Below are positions 8,541 to 17,794 of a stretch of 64,000 nt of DNA, piece after piece. Below the pieces are notes generated by a model that saw nothing but the letters and a program-made list of their open reading frames with translations, was not told where the DNA came from and did not search any database. This DNA comes from Streptomyces sp. NRRL F-4489. GTDB taxonomy: Bacteria; Actinomycetota; Actinomycetes; Streptomycetales; Streptomycetaceae. The stretch covers positions 124,001 to 188,000 of the forward strand of contig NZ_LLZI01000232.1 of the NCBI RefSeq assembly GCF_001509485.1. Direction: 5' to 3'. Position numbers and translations under genes: made by a program. Position 1 is the first letter of the stretch. Each line of letters begins with the position of its first letter.

Positions 8541-9317
8541 TCACCACTCCAGCACGTAGGGCCGGCCGGTCGCGTTGAAGTGCCCGACATTGACGCATTC
8601 CGTACCGCCGATCCGGGCCCGGCGGACCAGCGGCTGGTGGACGTGGCCGAAGAGGGCGTAGCGGGGGCGGGTGCGCCGGATGGCGGCGAGCAGCGCGCGG
8701 CTGCCGCGTTCGAAGCGGCGGGCGACGGTGTCGTAGCACAGCTCGGGGACGTCCGGCGGGATGTGGGTGCACAGCACGTCCACCTCGCCGACCGCCTCGA
8801 CCTTGGCGGCGTACTCCTCGTCGCTGATCTCGTACGGCGTCTTCATGGGGGTGGTCAGGCCGCCGCCGACGAAGCCGAAGACCCGGCCGCCGATCTCCAC
8901 CCGCTCGCCGTCCAGGACGGTGGTGCCGGGCCCGGCGTACTCCGGCCACAGGCGCGGGATGTCGACATTGCCGTAGGTGGCGTAGGTGGGGGTGGGGAAG
9001 GCGGCGAAGAGCTCGGCGTACTGGCGGCGGACCGCGCCCTCGATGACCTCCTCCCGGCTCGCGCCGCTGGCGTCCACCTCGGCCCAGAGGCGGCGGCCGA
9101 GCGCGCGGGCCTCGTCGTAGCGGCGGGCGGTGCGCAGCTCGACCAGGGCGTCGGCGTTGGCCGCGCCGAAGAGGTCGGCGAAGATGCCGCGCGAATGGTC
9201 GGCGTAGTCGAGGAAGAGGACGAGGTCGCCGAGGCAGACCAGGGCGTCGGCGCCGTCCCCGGCCGCCGCCAGGTCCCGGCTGTTCCCATGGACGTCACTG
9301 ACCACATGCACGCGCAT
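8541..9317 (-). CDS. Metallophosphoesterase
   Basis: Calcineurin-like dinuclear-metal phosphoesterase, 258 aa. The metal and catalytic motifs occur in order: SDVHGN (Asp8, His10), CLGD (Asp31), YGNVD (Asn117), CTHIPPD and FGHVHQP near the C-terminus. There is no signal peptide, so it is cytoplasmic. Compared with YfcE-like enzymes it carries an insertion of about 75 residues between the second and third motifs (around 35-110). The start codon is the first ATG at the beginning of the fold (MRVHVVSDVHG). The substrate is unknown. It is the first gene of the leftward block that ends with glkA and the nuclease-fold gene. Confidence 0.9.
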   Translation of the reverse strand: MRVHVVSDVHGNSRDLAAAGDGADALVCLGDLVLFLDYADHSRGIFADLFGAANADALVELRTARRYDEARALGRRLWAEVDASGASREEVIEGAVRRQYAELFAAFPTPTYATYGNVDIPRLWPEYAGPGTTVLDGERVEIGGRVFGFVGGGLTTPMKTPYEISDEEYAAKVEAVGEVDVLCTHIPPDVPELCYDTVARRFERGSRALLAAIRRTRPRYALFGHVHQPLVRRARIGGTECVNVGHFNATGRPYVLEW

Positions 9318-9589
9318 GGCGCCACCCTAGATCGCCGGGCGCGGGCCCGGGAGGCCGAGGGTGTCCCCTTTGGTTACTTTCGGGTCACCAGGGCGCTGGA
9401 CTAGTCTGCGCGTGCGTCCCCATGACGTGTCCGCAGCATGTGACGCATCGAACATCTGGCCGTGACCCCCTATCCCAAAACCAATACCGATGGGTAACGT
9501 CCGGGCCGTCCACTCCCCCCGCATGATCATGGACCGCAGCCGGTGCGCACACAGCGTCGTGGTGCCGGCGCTTTCGAGGAGCAGCAGTC

Positions 9590-11386
9590 TTGCGCGAGTT
9601 CAGCCTTCCGGCCCTGTACGAGGTCCCCGCGGACGGCAATCTGACGGACCTGATCCGCCGCAACGCCGCGCAGTACCCGGATGTCGCGGTCCTGGGGCGG
9701 AAGGTGGACGGCGTCTGGCAGGACGTCACCGCCGCCGCCTTCCTCGCCGAGGTCCGCGCCGCGGCCAAGGGGCTGATGGCCTCCGGCATCCGGCCCGGCG
9801 ACCGGGTCGGCCTGATGTCGCGCACCCGTTACGAGTGGACGCTGCTGGACTTCGCCATCTGGAGCGCCGGCGCGATCACCGTCCCGGTCTACGAGACCAG
9901 CTCCGCCGAGCAGATCCAGTGGATCCTCGGCGACTCCGGCGCGGTGGCCTGCCTGGTGGAGACCCCCGACCACGAGGCGACCGTGGAAGCGGTCCGCGAC
10001 CGGCTGCCGCAGCTGGCGCACGTCTGGCAGATCGAACGCGACGCGCTCGCCCGGCTGCGGGCCGCCGGCGACGGCATCACCGACGCGGAGGTCGATGAGC
10101 GCAGCGCGCTGGCCGACGCGGACTCCCCCGCCACCATCGTCTACACCTCCGGCACCACCGGCCGCCCCAAGGGCTGCGTGCTCAGCCACCGCAGCTTCTT
10201 CGCCGAGTGCGGCAACGTCGTCGAGCGGCTGCGCCCCCTCTTCCGCACCGGCGAGTCCTCGGTGCTGCTCTTCCTCCCCGTCGCGCACGTCTTCGGGCGG
10301 CTGGTCGAGGTCGCCTCGCTGATGGCGCCGATCAAGCTGGGCCACGCCCCGGACATCAAGAACCTCACCGACGACCTGGCCTCCTTCCGGCCGACGATGA
10401 TCCTGGGCGTCCCCCGGGTCTTCGAGAAGGTCTACAACTCCGCGCGGGCCAAGGCGCAGGCGGACGGCAAGGGCAAGATCTTCGACAAGGCGGCGGAGAC
10501 CGCGATCGCCTACAGCCGGGCGCTGGACACCCCCGGCGGCCCGTCGTTCGGCCTGAAGGTGAAGTACAAGGTCTTCGACCGGCTGGTCTACGGCAAGCTG
10601 CGGGCGGTGCTCGGCGGCCGGGCCACCCACGCCATCTCCGGCGGCGCCCCGCTCGGCGAGCGGCTGGGCCACTTCTACCGCGGTATCGGCTTCACCGCCC
10701 TGGAGGGCTACGGGCTGACCGAGTCCTGCGCGGCCACCGCGTTCAACCCCTGGGACCGGCAGAAGATCGGCACGGTCGGCCAGCCGCTGCCCGGCTCGGT
10801 GGTCCGGATCGCCGACGACGGCGAGGTGCTGCTGCACGGCGAGCACCTCTTCACCGAGTACTGGAACAACCCGACGGCCACTCAGGAAGCGCTCTCCGAC
10901 GGCTGGTTCCACACCGGCGACCTCGGCACCCTCGACGAGGACGGCTACCTCGCCATCACCGGCCGCAAGAAGGAGATACTCGTCACCGCCGGCGGCAAGA
11001 ACGTCGCCCCGGCCGTCATCGAGGACCGCATCCGCGCCCACGCGCTGATCGCCGAGTGCATGGTGGTCGGCGACGGCCGCCCGTTCATCGGCGCGCTGAT
11101 CACCCTGGACGAGGAGTTCCTGCCCCGCTGGGCCGAGGAGCACGGCCACCCGGCCGGCGCCACGCCCGCCCAGCTCGCCCAGGACCCCGAGCTGCTGGCC
11201 GCCGTCCAGCGGGCGGTGGACGACGGCAACGCGGCGGTCTCCAAGGCCGAGTCGGTCCGCAAGTTCCGCATCCTGCCGACCCAGTTCACCGAGGAATCCG
11301 GCCATGTGACGCCGTCGCTGAAGCTGAAGCGGAACGTCGTCGCCAAGGACTTCGCGGAGGAGATCGAGGCGATCTACCGGGGGTAG
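9590..11386 (+). CDS. Long-chain fatty-acid-CoA ligase (AMP-forming)
   Basis: 598-aa AMP-binding enzyme that activates fatty acids to acyl-CoA through an acyl-adenylate. The P-loop-like motif YTSGTTGRPKGC is at about residues 185-196, the adenine motif YGLTES near 374, the ATP-binding Asp in WFHTGDLG, and the hinge/Lys region GRKKEILVTAGGKNV follows. Length and the conserved start MREFSLPALYEVP fit the long-chain (FadD/ACSL) branch. The start is TTG at 9590 with GAGGAG eight bases upstream. It runs divergently from the metallophosphoesterase and converges on a mannosyltransferase-type gene, so a role in lipid or lipoglycan supply is possible. Confidence 0.92.
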   Translation: MREFSLPALYEVPADGNLTDLIRRNAAQYPDVAVLGRKVDGVWQDVTAAAFLAEVRAAAKGLMASGIRPGDRVGLMSRTRYEWTLLDFAIWSAGAITVPVYETSSAEQIQWILGDSGAVACLVETPDHEATVEAVRDRLPQLAHVWQIERDALARLRAAGDGITDAEVDERSALADADSPATIVYTSGTTGRPKGCVLSHRSFFAECGNVVERLRPLFRTGESSVLLFLPVAHVFGRLVEVASLMAPIKLGHAPDIKNLTDDLASFRPTMILGVPRVFEKVYNSARAKAQADGKGKIFDKAAETAIAYSRALDTPGGPSFGLKVKYKVFDRLVYGKLRAVLGGRATHAISGGAPLGERLGHFYRGIGFTALEGYGLTESCAATAFNPWDRQKIGTVGQPLPGSVVRIADDGEVLLHGEHLFTEYWNNPTATQEALSDGWFHTGDLGTLDEDGYLAITGRKKEILVTAGGKNVAPAVIEDRIRAHALIAECMVVGDGRPFIGALITLDEEFLPRWAEEHGHPAGATPAQLAQDPELLAAVQRAVDDGNAAVSKAESVRKFRILPTQFTEESGHVTPSLKLKRNVVAKDFAEEIEAIYRG

Positions 11387-11420
11387 GGGTTCCGTATCGC
11401 CGGGCCGCACCGGCGTGGGG

Positions 11421-12563
11421 CTACAGCAGCTCCCGCAGCCGGTCCGCCAGGAGGTCCCAGCGCCACTTCTCCTCCACCCAGGCGCGGCCGCGGTCGCCCA
11501 TGGTGCGGCGCAGCGCGGGGTCCTCCAGGAGCGTGACGATGCGTTCGGCGGCGGCCGTGGGCGAGCCGCCGGGGACCACCCAGCCGGTCTCGCCGTCCAG
11601 CACCGCGTCCGGCGCGCCGCCCGAGTCGCCCGCGACGACCGGGAGCCCGGTCGCGGACGCCTCCAGGTAGACGATGCCCAGGCCCTCGACGTCCAGCCCG
11701 CCGCGCCGGGTGCGGCAGGGCATCGCGAAGACATCGCCCGCGCCGTAGTGGGCGGGCAGCTCCTCCCACGGGACGGCCCCGGTGAAGCGGACCGCGCCGG
11801 CCACGCCCTTCTCCCGCGCCAGCGCGCGCAGCCGCTCCTCGTACGGGCCGCCGCCGACGATCAGCAGCACCGCGTCCGGCACCGCCGCGGTGATCGCGGG
11901 CATCGCCTCGATCAGGGTGTCCTGGCCCTTGCGCGGGACGAGCCGGGAGACGCAGACCACCACCGGCCGGTCGGCCAGCCCCAGCCGGGCCCGTACCGCG
12001 TCGCCGCCGGAGCCCGGGTGGAAGGTCTTCTCGTCCACCCCGGGCGGCAGCTGCGCCATCCGGGCGGCGGCCTCCGGGCTGAGCGCGGCGGCGATCCGCG
12101 AACGGGTGTACTCGCCGAGGTAGGTCAGGGTGTCGGTGCCCTCGCCGATCCGGCGCAGCAGCCGCCGGGCGCCGGGCAGCTGCGCCCAGCCCGCCTCGTG
12201 GCCGTGGGTGGTCGCCACGATCCGGCGGGCGCCGGCCGCGCGCAGCGCCGGCGCCATCAGGCCCAGCGGCGCGGCGGCCCCGAACCACACCGACGAGCAG
12301 CCGTGCTCCCGCAGCAGCGCGACCGCCCGCCGGGTCACCCGGGGCGTCGGCAGCAGCATCGTCGTGGCGTCCCGCACCACCGGGAACGGCTGCTCGGCGT
12401 CGAAGGCGGCGGTGGCCGCCCGGCCCTCCTCGCTCCGCTTCCAGGTCGAGGCGTAGACCACCACCCGGCCCGGGTCCAGCCGCAGCGCCATGCTGTGCAG
12501 GAACGCCTGGATGCCGCCGGGCCGGGGCGGGAAGTCGTTGGTGACGATGAGGGTCTTGTCCAC
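11421..12563 (-). CDS. GT4 glycosyltransferase, PimB-like
   Basis: 380-aa GT-B glycosyltransferase. The N-terminus VDKTLIVTNDFPPRPGGIQ carries the glycine-rich acceptor loop of the family, the middle has VSRLVPRKGQDTLIEA, and the donor-binding EX7E motif is EGLGIVYLE (about residues 285-300) followed by ASATGLPVVAG. These features resemble actinobacterial phosphatidyl-inositol mannosyltransferases (PimB type, GDP-mannose donor), but sugar and acceptor cannot be fixed by sequence alone. The start is GTG at 12563; a much longer open frame upstream is antisense to the GT87 gene and is not used. The membrane glycosyltransferase gene lies divergently beside it. Confidence 0.85.
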   Translation of the reverse strand: MDKTLIVTNDFPPRPGGIQAFLHSMALRLDPGRVVVYASTWKRSEEGRAATAAFDAEQPFPVVRDATTMLLPTPRVTRRAVALLREHGCSSVWFGAAAPLGLMAPALRAAGARRIVATTHGHEAGWAQLPGARRLLRRIGEGTDTLTYLGEYTRSRIAAALSPEAAARMAQLPPGVDEKTFHPGSGGDAVRARLGLADRPVVVCVSRLVPRKGQDTLIEAMPAITAAVPDAVLLIVGGGPYEERLRALAREKGVAGAVRFTGAVPWEELPAHYGAGDVFAMPCRTRRGGLDVEGLGIVYLEASATGLPVVAGDSGGAPDAVLDGETGWVVPGGSPTAAAERIVTLLEDPALRRTMGDRGRAWVEEKWRWDLLADRLRELL

Positions 12564-12761
12564 GGTGGTCTCTCGGCGGTCGGCGGTCTGGCGGGACGCG
12601 GTGCGCCCGGACGGTCCGGGGCCGACAGTACCGGGTCGGCGGTCGTGGCCGGGCTGTGAGCCCGCACCTGAGGGCCGACCCCGCCACGCCGCGCCCGGCG
12701 TCCCCGGCCGCGCGCCGCGCCTCGCGCATGATGCGGGGCAGGACGGACGACCGGGCACGGG

Positions 12762-14090
12762 GTGACCGACGGGATGACGATGACCACCACCGGCAGCAGC
12801 GCGGGGACCGGCAATGAGGCCGCCGCCGGTCCCACCTGGCCCGCCTGGCTCGCCTGGGCCGCCACCCGGGCCCTGCTCCTCCTCTGCGTCCTCGGCGTGC
12901 TCACGCTCCCCGGCCCCGACGTCACCACCGACGTCTCGGTGATCTACCAGGGCTGGGCGGACGTCCTGCGGAGCGGCACCTTCCCCCTGGACGACGTCAC
13001 CTGGCAGTACCCGCCGGCCGCCGCGCTGCCCCTCCTCGCCCCGGACCTGCTGCCGTTCCTCCCGTACGCCACCGCGTTCTCCGCGCTGGTGCTGGCCGCC
13101 GACGCGGCGGCGCTGGCGCTGCTGCTGCGCGCCGGGCGGCGGCCGGGCCACCGCCGGGCCGGCGCGTGGCTGTGGATCGCCGGGGTGGCGCTGCTCGGCC
13201 CGACCGCGTACGCCCGGTACGACCTGATGGTGGCGGCGGTGGCCGCCGCGGCGCTGCTCACCGCCGCCCGCCGGCCCCGGACCTCCGGCGCCCTGATCGC
13301 GTTCGGCACGCTGCTGAAGCTGTGGCCGGTGCTGCTGCTGGCCGGGGCGGCGGTGCGCGGCCGCCGGGCGCGCGCCCTGCGGCGGAGCGCGGCGGGCTGG
13401 GGCGCCGGGCTGACGCTGGCCGCGGTGGCGCTGGCCCCGGGCGCGCTGGCCTTCCTCGCCTTCCAGCGGGACCGCGGTACGGAGGTCGAGGCGCCGGTCG
13501 CGCTGGTGCTGCACGCGGCCCGGTACGCCGGCTGGCCCGGCGAGGTGCGGCTGCGCTACGGCTCGCTGGAGTTCACCGGCCCCGGCGTCCCGCTCGTCAG
13601 CGCGCTGGCCCTGGCGCTGACCGGCGCGGCGGCCCTCTGGCTGCTGTGGCTGCTGTGCCGGCGGCCGCGGACCCGGGAGCTGACCCCGGCGGCGCTGTGC
13701 GACACCGCGTTCGCCGCGGTGCTGCTGTTCACCGCCACCAGCCGGGTGGTCAGCCCGCAGTACCTGCTGTGGCTGGTCGGGCTGGCCGCGGTCTGCCTGA
13801 CGGTACGGGGCAGCCGGCAGGCCGGGCCGGCGCTGCTGGTGCCGCCGGCCGCCGCGGTGACCGCGCTGGAGTTCCCGGTCCACTTCGCCGACGTGGTGGC
13901 GAGCACCCCGCTCGGCGTCGCGCTGCTGGTGGTGCGCAACGGCCTGCTGGTGGCGGCGGCGCTGTGGGCCGGCCGCCGGCTGCGGCTCCCGGCGGGCGCC
14001 GAGGCCGCTCCGGACGCGGCCGGGGTGCCCGGTGCCCGGCCCGCCCTCAGCCCAGTTCGCGGCGCACATACGCGCGCCACATCGCGGTGA
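12762..14090 (+). CDS. Integral membrane GT87/DUF2029-like mannosyltransferase
   Basis: About 440-aa polytopic protein with roughly ten membrane segments. The early acidic motif DVTTDVSVIYQGWADVL, the GTLLKLWPVLLLAG segment and the SRVVSPQYLLWLVGL segment are hallmarks of GT87 (GT-C fold) polyprenyl-phosphate-mannose-dependent transferases. Start is uncertain: GTG at 12762, ATG at 12774 or ATG at 12780. Its last 44 bases overlap the 3' end of the opposite-strand lipoprotein gene. Being next to a PimB-like GT4 gene, it may take part in lipomannan or other cell-envelope mannosylation, which is inference from context. Confidence 0.82.
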   Translation: MTDGMTMTTTGSSAGTGNEAAAGPTWPAWLAWAATRALLLLCVLGVLTLPGPDVTTDVSVIYQGWADVLRSGTFPLDDVTWQYPPAAALPLLAPDLLPFLPYATAFSALVLAADAAALALLLRAGRRPGHRRAGAWLWIAGVALLGPTAYARYDLMVAAVAAAALLTAARRPRTSGALIAFGTLLKLWPVLLLAGAAVRGRRARALRRSAAGWGAGLTLAAVALAPGALAFLAFQRDRGTEVEAPVALVLHAARYAGWPGEVRLRYGSLEFTGPGVPLVSALALALTGAAALWLLWLLCRRPRTRELTPAALCDTAFAAVLLFTATSRVVSPQYLLWLVGLAAVCLTVRGSRQAGPALLVPPAAAVTALEFPVHFADVVASTPLGVALLVVRNGLLVAAALWAGRRLRLPAGAEAAPDAAGVPGARPALSPVRGAHTRATSR

Positions 14091-15438
14091 ACTCCGCCAT
14101 GCCGACGCCCAGTTGGGCCCGCATCGCGCGCTCCACCGGCCCGCCGCGCCCGGCCGCCCGGACGGTGCCGCCGTCCGGCGCCGCCGTCCCGGTGGCGGAC
14201 GGCGCCGGGGCGGCGGTCCGCGCCTCCATGGGGCCGGTCGCCGGCCCGGCCGCCGCGCCGTGCGGCCCGCGCCGCCCGGTGTCCCGGTAGAAGGCGATCA
14301 GCCGGGCCTCGCCCCACCTCTCGGCGATCATCCGGCAGGCCAGCCAGCCGCCCTCGTACGCCTCGGCCAGCCGCTCGGCGCCGCCCCGGAAGCCGAAGTC
14401 GGCGTCGGCCGGCAGCCGGGCCGGCGGGCCCCCGGCCGCGACCGCGCGGGACAGCTCCGGCGCGGTGGTGGCCGGCCGGCGCCGCACCTCCCGGTAGGCG
14501 ACCCAGTCCGCGAACCCCTCCGAGAGCCACAGCGGCGTGGCGGGCGTGGTCACCGCGCGGGTGGCGACATGCGTCGTCTCGTGGGTGAGGACCACCGTCC
14601 GGCCCAGGTCGTTCAGCTCCTCGTACGCGTCGGGGTTGACGATCACCCGGTCCGCGGGGGCCGCGGCCCCCGCACCCGCCTCCCCGGTGGTCACCGCCGC
14701 GATCCCGCCGTACGCGGACGGGTCGTCACCGCCCATCAGCTGCGCCATCCGCTCGACGGTGTCCGGGGCCTCCACCACCACCTTCCGCGCCCAGGCGCCC
14801 TTCCAGACCGCGGAGACCGCGGGCACCGCCGCGTCCACCCGCCGCGCCAGGTCCCGCAGCCGGTCCGGATCGGCGGCGCCGCCCAGCACCAGGCCGTACC
14901 GGGCGCGGACCAGCCGCACCGGCCCCTGGTCCCACAGCTGCCGGGTGCCGGTCTTCCCGTCCGCGGCGCCGTCGGTGTCGGCGGAGACCAGCCAGCGGCC
15001 GCCGCGCTCGGTGAGGGTGAGGTACTGGACGCTGGTGACCGGCGCGGTGTCGTAGCCGGACAGGCGGTAGCGCAGCCGCACCTGCGCGGCCAGCCGCCGC
15101 CCGCCGCCCGCCGGGAGCGCGAACGCGCCGGTGGACACCAGGTCGTAGCGCCAGTCGGCCAGCGGGACCGCCGCGAGGTTGCCGAGCACCGCGCGCTGGC
15201 GGTCCCGGAAGGCGGTGGCCCGGGGATCGACGGTGGCGAGGAACGCCGCGGTGTCGTGCCGCCGCACCGCCCCGGCCCGCTCGTCGAGCATCTTCTGCAC
15301 GCCGGGATAGCGGTCGGTGGCGCTCTCGGCGGGGGCGCAGCCGGTGAGCTGGACGAGCAGCGCGAGCAGCGGCGCCGCGCGGCCGGCCGCCCGCGCGGCC
15401 CGCCACCGCCTCCCGCCTCGCGCCCTGTGGTCCGGCAT
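14047..15438 (-). CDS. Secreted lipoprotein with HEXXH metallopeptidase motif
   Basis: 463-aa predicted lipoprotein: Arg-rich N-region, hydrophobic stretch and lipobox LTGC with Cys34. A gluzincin-like site is present: HETTH at residues 286-290 and a downstream Glu307 in WLSEGFADW, a spacing normal for HEXXH plus Glu zinc peptidases. The N-terminal half resembles an NTF2-like or SnoaL-type fold (RHDTAAFLATVDP), so the peptidase part is C-terminal. It follows an NlpC/P60 hydrolase gene by about 50 bases and may be co-expressed, pointing to envelope protein processing. Substrate unknown. Confidence 0.8.
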   Translation of the reverse strand: MPDHRARGGRRWRAARAAGRAAPLLALLVQLTGCAPAESATDRYPGVQKMLDERAGAVRRHDTAAFLATVDPRATAFRDRQRAVLGNLAAVPLADWRYDLVSTGAFALPAGGGRRLAAQVRLRYRLSGYDTAPVTSVQYLTLTERGGRWLVSADTDGAADGKTGTRQLWDQGPVRLVRARYGLVLGGAADPDRLRDLARRVDAAVPAVSAVWKGAWARKVVVEAPDTVERMAQLMGGDDPSAYGGIAAVTTGEAGAGAAAPADRVIVNPDAYEELNDLGRTVVLTHETTHVATRAVTTPATPLWLSEGFADWVAYREVRRRPATTAPELSRAVAAGGPPARLPADADFGFRGGAERLAEAYEGGWLACRMIAERWGEARLIAFYRDTGRRGPHGAAAGPATGPMEARTAAPAPSATGTAAPDGGTVRAAGRGGPVERAMRAQLGVGMAEFTAMWRAYVRRELG

Positions 15439-15489
15439 GCGGCCGATCGTAAGGGCGCCCCGGCGGGGGCAAAACCGCGGGCGGGCCGT

Positions 15490-16533
15490 TCAGGGCCGGG
15501 TGACCGCCGCGATCGGCATCATGGCGACCGGGTCGTAGCGCACCCGGGCGCCGGGGTGCGGTGCGTGCACGACCTGCCCGTTGCCGACGTACATCGCCAC
15601 ATGGCTGGCGTCCGAGCGGTAGATGACCAGGTCGCCGGGGCGGGCCTCGGACAGCGGGACCTGCCGTCCGGCGCCGCGCTGGGCCTGCGAGGTGCGCGGC
15701 AGCGAGACGCCGGCCCGGGCGTAGGCCCATTGGGTGAGCCCGGAGCAGTCGAACGCGGCGGGGCCGGTGCTGCCCCAGGCGTAGGGCGCGCCGACCGCGG
15801 CCCGGGCGGCGGCGACCGCGGCCGCGGCCCGTCCTGAGCCCGCCGCGGACGGTCCGGGGAGGTCGGGGACGAGGGTGTCCCGGCCGTCACCGCGGGCGGC
15901 CCGGTCGTAGGCGGCGCGGGCGTGCGGCGGCAGGGCGTTGAGCAGCCGCCGGGCGGTGGCCAGCTTGCGCAGGACGTCCTTCTTGTGGCGGGCCACCTCC
16001 GCCCGGACGGCCTCCAGTTCGGCGAGCTTGCGGGCGGCCTCCCGGCGCTGCTGCTCCAGATCGCGGGTGGCGGCCCGCAGGCGGTGGAGTTCGCGGGCCT
16101 GGGTGCCGCTCAGCCGGTCCAGGGCGGACGCCTTCTCCAGGTAGCTGTCGGGCCGTTCGGAGAGCATCAGCCGGAGGGTGGGGTCGAGGCCGCCGGAGCG
16201 GTACTGGGCGGCGGCCACCGCGCCGAGCCGGGCCCGCATGCGGTTGACCCGCTCCTGGGTGCGGGCGGCCCGGTCCTGGAGGGCCGAGACGTCCCGGCGC
16301 AGCTCCTTGGCGCGGGCGGTGGCGCCGTCGTACTTCTCGGTGGCCCGCTCGGCCTCCTCGTAGAGCGCCCCGACCCGGGCGGTGGTGCCCTCCCGGCCGG
16401 TGTGCGGGTGGCCGGCGGGGTCGGCGCCGGCCTGCGGGGCCGAGAGCGCGGCGGTCGCCAGGGCGGCGGACAGGACGGTGACCGAGGCGAGGGTGGACTG
16501 GCCGCGCTGCGACGTACGGCGATGGGACACCAC
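15490..16533 (-). CDS. NlpC/P60 cell-wall endopeptidase with coiled-coil N-terminus
   Basis: 347-aa secreted peptidoglycan hydrolase. After the signal peptide (SVTVLSAALATAALSAPQAGA) comes a long coiled-coil region (about residues 55-210, heptads rich in Arg, Ala, Leu), then the C40 peptidase domain with catalytic Cys in FDCSGLTQWAY and His in SHVAMYVGNG. The family cleaves D-Glu to diaminopimelate-type peptide links. The start is one of two adjacent GTG codons at 16533 or 16530; GAAGGAG lies about ten bases upstream. It is a paralogue of the next gene and is separated from it by a strong terminator, so it probably has its own promoter. Confidence 0.9.
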   Translation of the reverse strand: MVSHRRTSQRGQSTLASVTVLSAALATAALSAPQAGADPAGHPHTGREGTTARVGALYEEAERATEKYDGATARAKELRRDVSALQDRAARTQERVNRMRARLGAVAAAQYRSGGLDPTLRLMLSERPDSYLEKASALDRLSGTQARELHRLRAATRDLEQQRREAARKLAELEAVRAEVARHKKDVLRKLATARRLLNALPPHARAAYDRAARGDGRDTLVPDLPGPSAAGSGRAAAAVAAARAAVGAPYAWGSTGPAAFDCSGLTQWAYARAGVSLPRTSQAQRGAGRQVPLSEARPGDLVIYRSDASHVAMYVGNGQVVHAPHPGARVRYDPVAMMPIAAVTRP

Positions 16534-16645
16534 GAGGCCGCAACTCCTTCCGTGTGCAGCCCCTGCCGTCCGGGCGTGGACGGTCGGTGATCCGGCAGCT
16601 GCGAGGGCCGACAGTAGCCGCGCCCCGGTACACCGGCCAAAGACC

Positions 16646-16704
16646 GCTTTTCGTACGCGAAAAGCCGCTCCGCCGGTGACCTCGCAGGTCACCGGCGGAG
16701 CGGC
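16646..16704 (-). terminator. Strong intrinsic terminator after the first P60 gene
   Basis: A perfect 19-base stem (16664-16682 with 16686-16704, loop CGC) is followed in the leftward direction by TTTT and by a second hairpin (16646-16665, eight-base stem, TACG loop). It lies about 65 bases after the stop of the gene at 16769-17794. Confidence 0.88.
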
Positions 16705-16768
16705 AGGTCAGCGGCGGGGGCCGCAATTCGCCCGATCGGGCGGCAGGTTGCGGGTGTTGTGAGGCTTT

Positions 16769-17794
16769 TCAGACCCGCACGCCGAACTGGAACGGCATGT
16801 TGTTGATCGACTCGTAGCGCACCGAGGCGCCCGGCTTCGGGGCGTGCAGCACGGTGCCGTTGCCGGCGTAGAGGCCGATGTGGTGCAGGTCGCCGTAGAA
16901 GAGCACCAGGTCGCCGGGCTTGAGGCCGCTCTCCGAGTAGATGCGGGTGCCGGCGTTGGCCTGCTCCTGGGAGGTGCGCGGCAGCGACTGGCCGGCCTGC
17001 GCGTACGCCCAGCCGGTCAGGCCCGAGCAGTCGAAGGAGGACGGGCCGGTGGCGCCCCAGACGTAGGGCGAGCCTATCTTCGACTGGGCGGCGGCCAGGG
17101 CGGCGGCGCCGCGCTGCGAGGCCGGGACGTCGTCGCCGAGGTTGACCCGCTCGTTGCTGCGGTTGGCGCGGGAGTCCGCGGCCTGCATGGCCTCCCGCTC
17201 CTTGGCGGTCAGCGTGTTGAGCAGCTCCTGGGCCTTGGCGAGCTTGTCCTTGATCTCGTCCTTCTTCTCGCCGAGGGTCTTGCGGGTCTCGGAGAGGTCC
17301 TGGATCTTGCTCGCGGCCTCGGCGCGCTCCTGGGCGAGCCGGCGCTGCTTGTCGGCGATCGTCCTGAGCTGGTCGGCCTGCTTGCCGCTCAACTGGTCGA
17401 GGGTGGCGGCCTTTTCGAGGTAGGTGTCCGGGTCGCCGGAGAGGAACAGCTGCACCGAGGGGTCGATGCTGCCGCTGCGGTACTGGCCGGAGGCGATGGC
17501 GCCGAGGCCCTTGCGGAGCTGGTTCAGCTCGTCCTGGCCGCGGGCGACCTTGTCCTGGAGGTCGTCGACCTCTTTCTGGAGCTTGTCCTGCTGCTCCTTG
17601 ACGCCGTTGTACTTCTCGGTGGCCTGCTCCGCTTCGTTGTAGAGCTTGTCGACCTCGGACTTGACGTCCTTCTTCGACGGGGTCGGGTCGGCGTGCGCCG
17701 CCTGGGCGGAGAGGGCGACGGCCGCGGCGGCGGTCGCGGTGAGCACGGTCACACGAGTACGGCTCGGCTGCTTGGGTCGACGGTGGGACGCCAC
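16769..17794 (-). CDS. NlpC/P60 cell-wall endopeptidase
   Basis: 341-aa secreted peptidoglycan hydrolase, paralogue of the neighbouring gene. The signal peptide contains VTVLTATAAAAVALSAQAAH; a long charged coiled coil (about residues 40-200, rich in Lys, Glu, Gln) follows, then the C40 domain with Cys256 in FDCSGLTGWAY and His304/305 in DLHHIGLY. Start is GTG at 17794 with GAAGGAG nine bases upstream. The catalytic Cys and His are intact. A c-di-AMP (ydaO) leader is known for some actinobacterial cell-wall hydrolases; I looked for its conserved parts upstream and did not find them. Confidence 0.92.
   Translation of the reverse strand: MASHRRPKQPSRTRVTVLTATAAAAVALSAQAAHADPTPSKKDVKSEVDKLYNEAEQATEKYNGVKEQQDKLQKEVDDLQDKVARGQDELNQLRKGLGAIASGQYRSGSIDPSVQLFLSGDPDTYLEKAATLDQLSGKQADQLRTIADKQRRLAQERAEAASKIQDLSETRKTLGEKKDEIKDKLAKAQELLNTLTAKEREAMQAADSRANRSNERVNLGDDVPASQRGAAALAAAQSKIGSPYVWGATGPSSFDCSGLTGWAYAQAGQSLPRTSQEQANAGTRIYSESGLKPGDLVLFYGDLHHIGLYAGNGTVLHAPKPGASVRYESINNMPFQFGVRV

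Noticed and set aside
9360..9420. Promoter and operator before the acyl-CoA ligase
   Set aside because: A TAGTCT could be a -10 element and TGGT...ACCA looks symmetric, but no acceptable -35 or exact symmetry exists, so I do not call it.
12564..14069. Leftward open frame that extends the GT4 gene upstream by about 500 codons
   Set aside because: It is antisense to the GT87-like membrane protein gene, has Gln/Arg/Gly-rich composition, and the known family start is at 12563.
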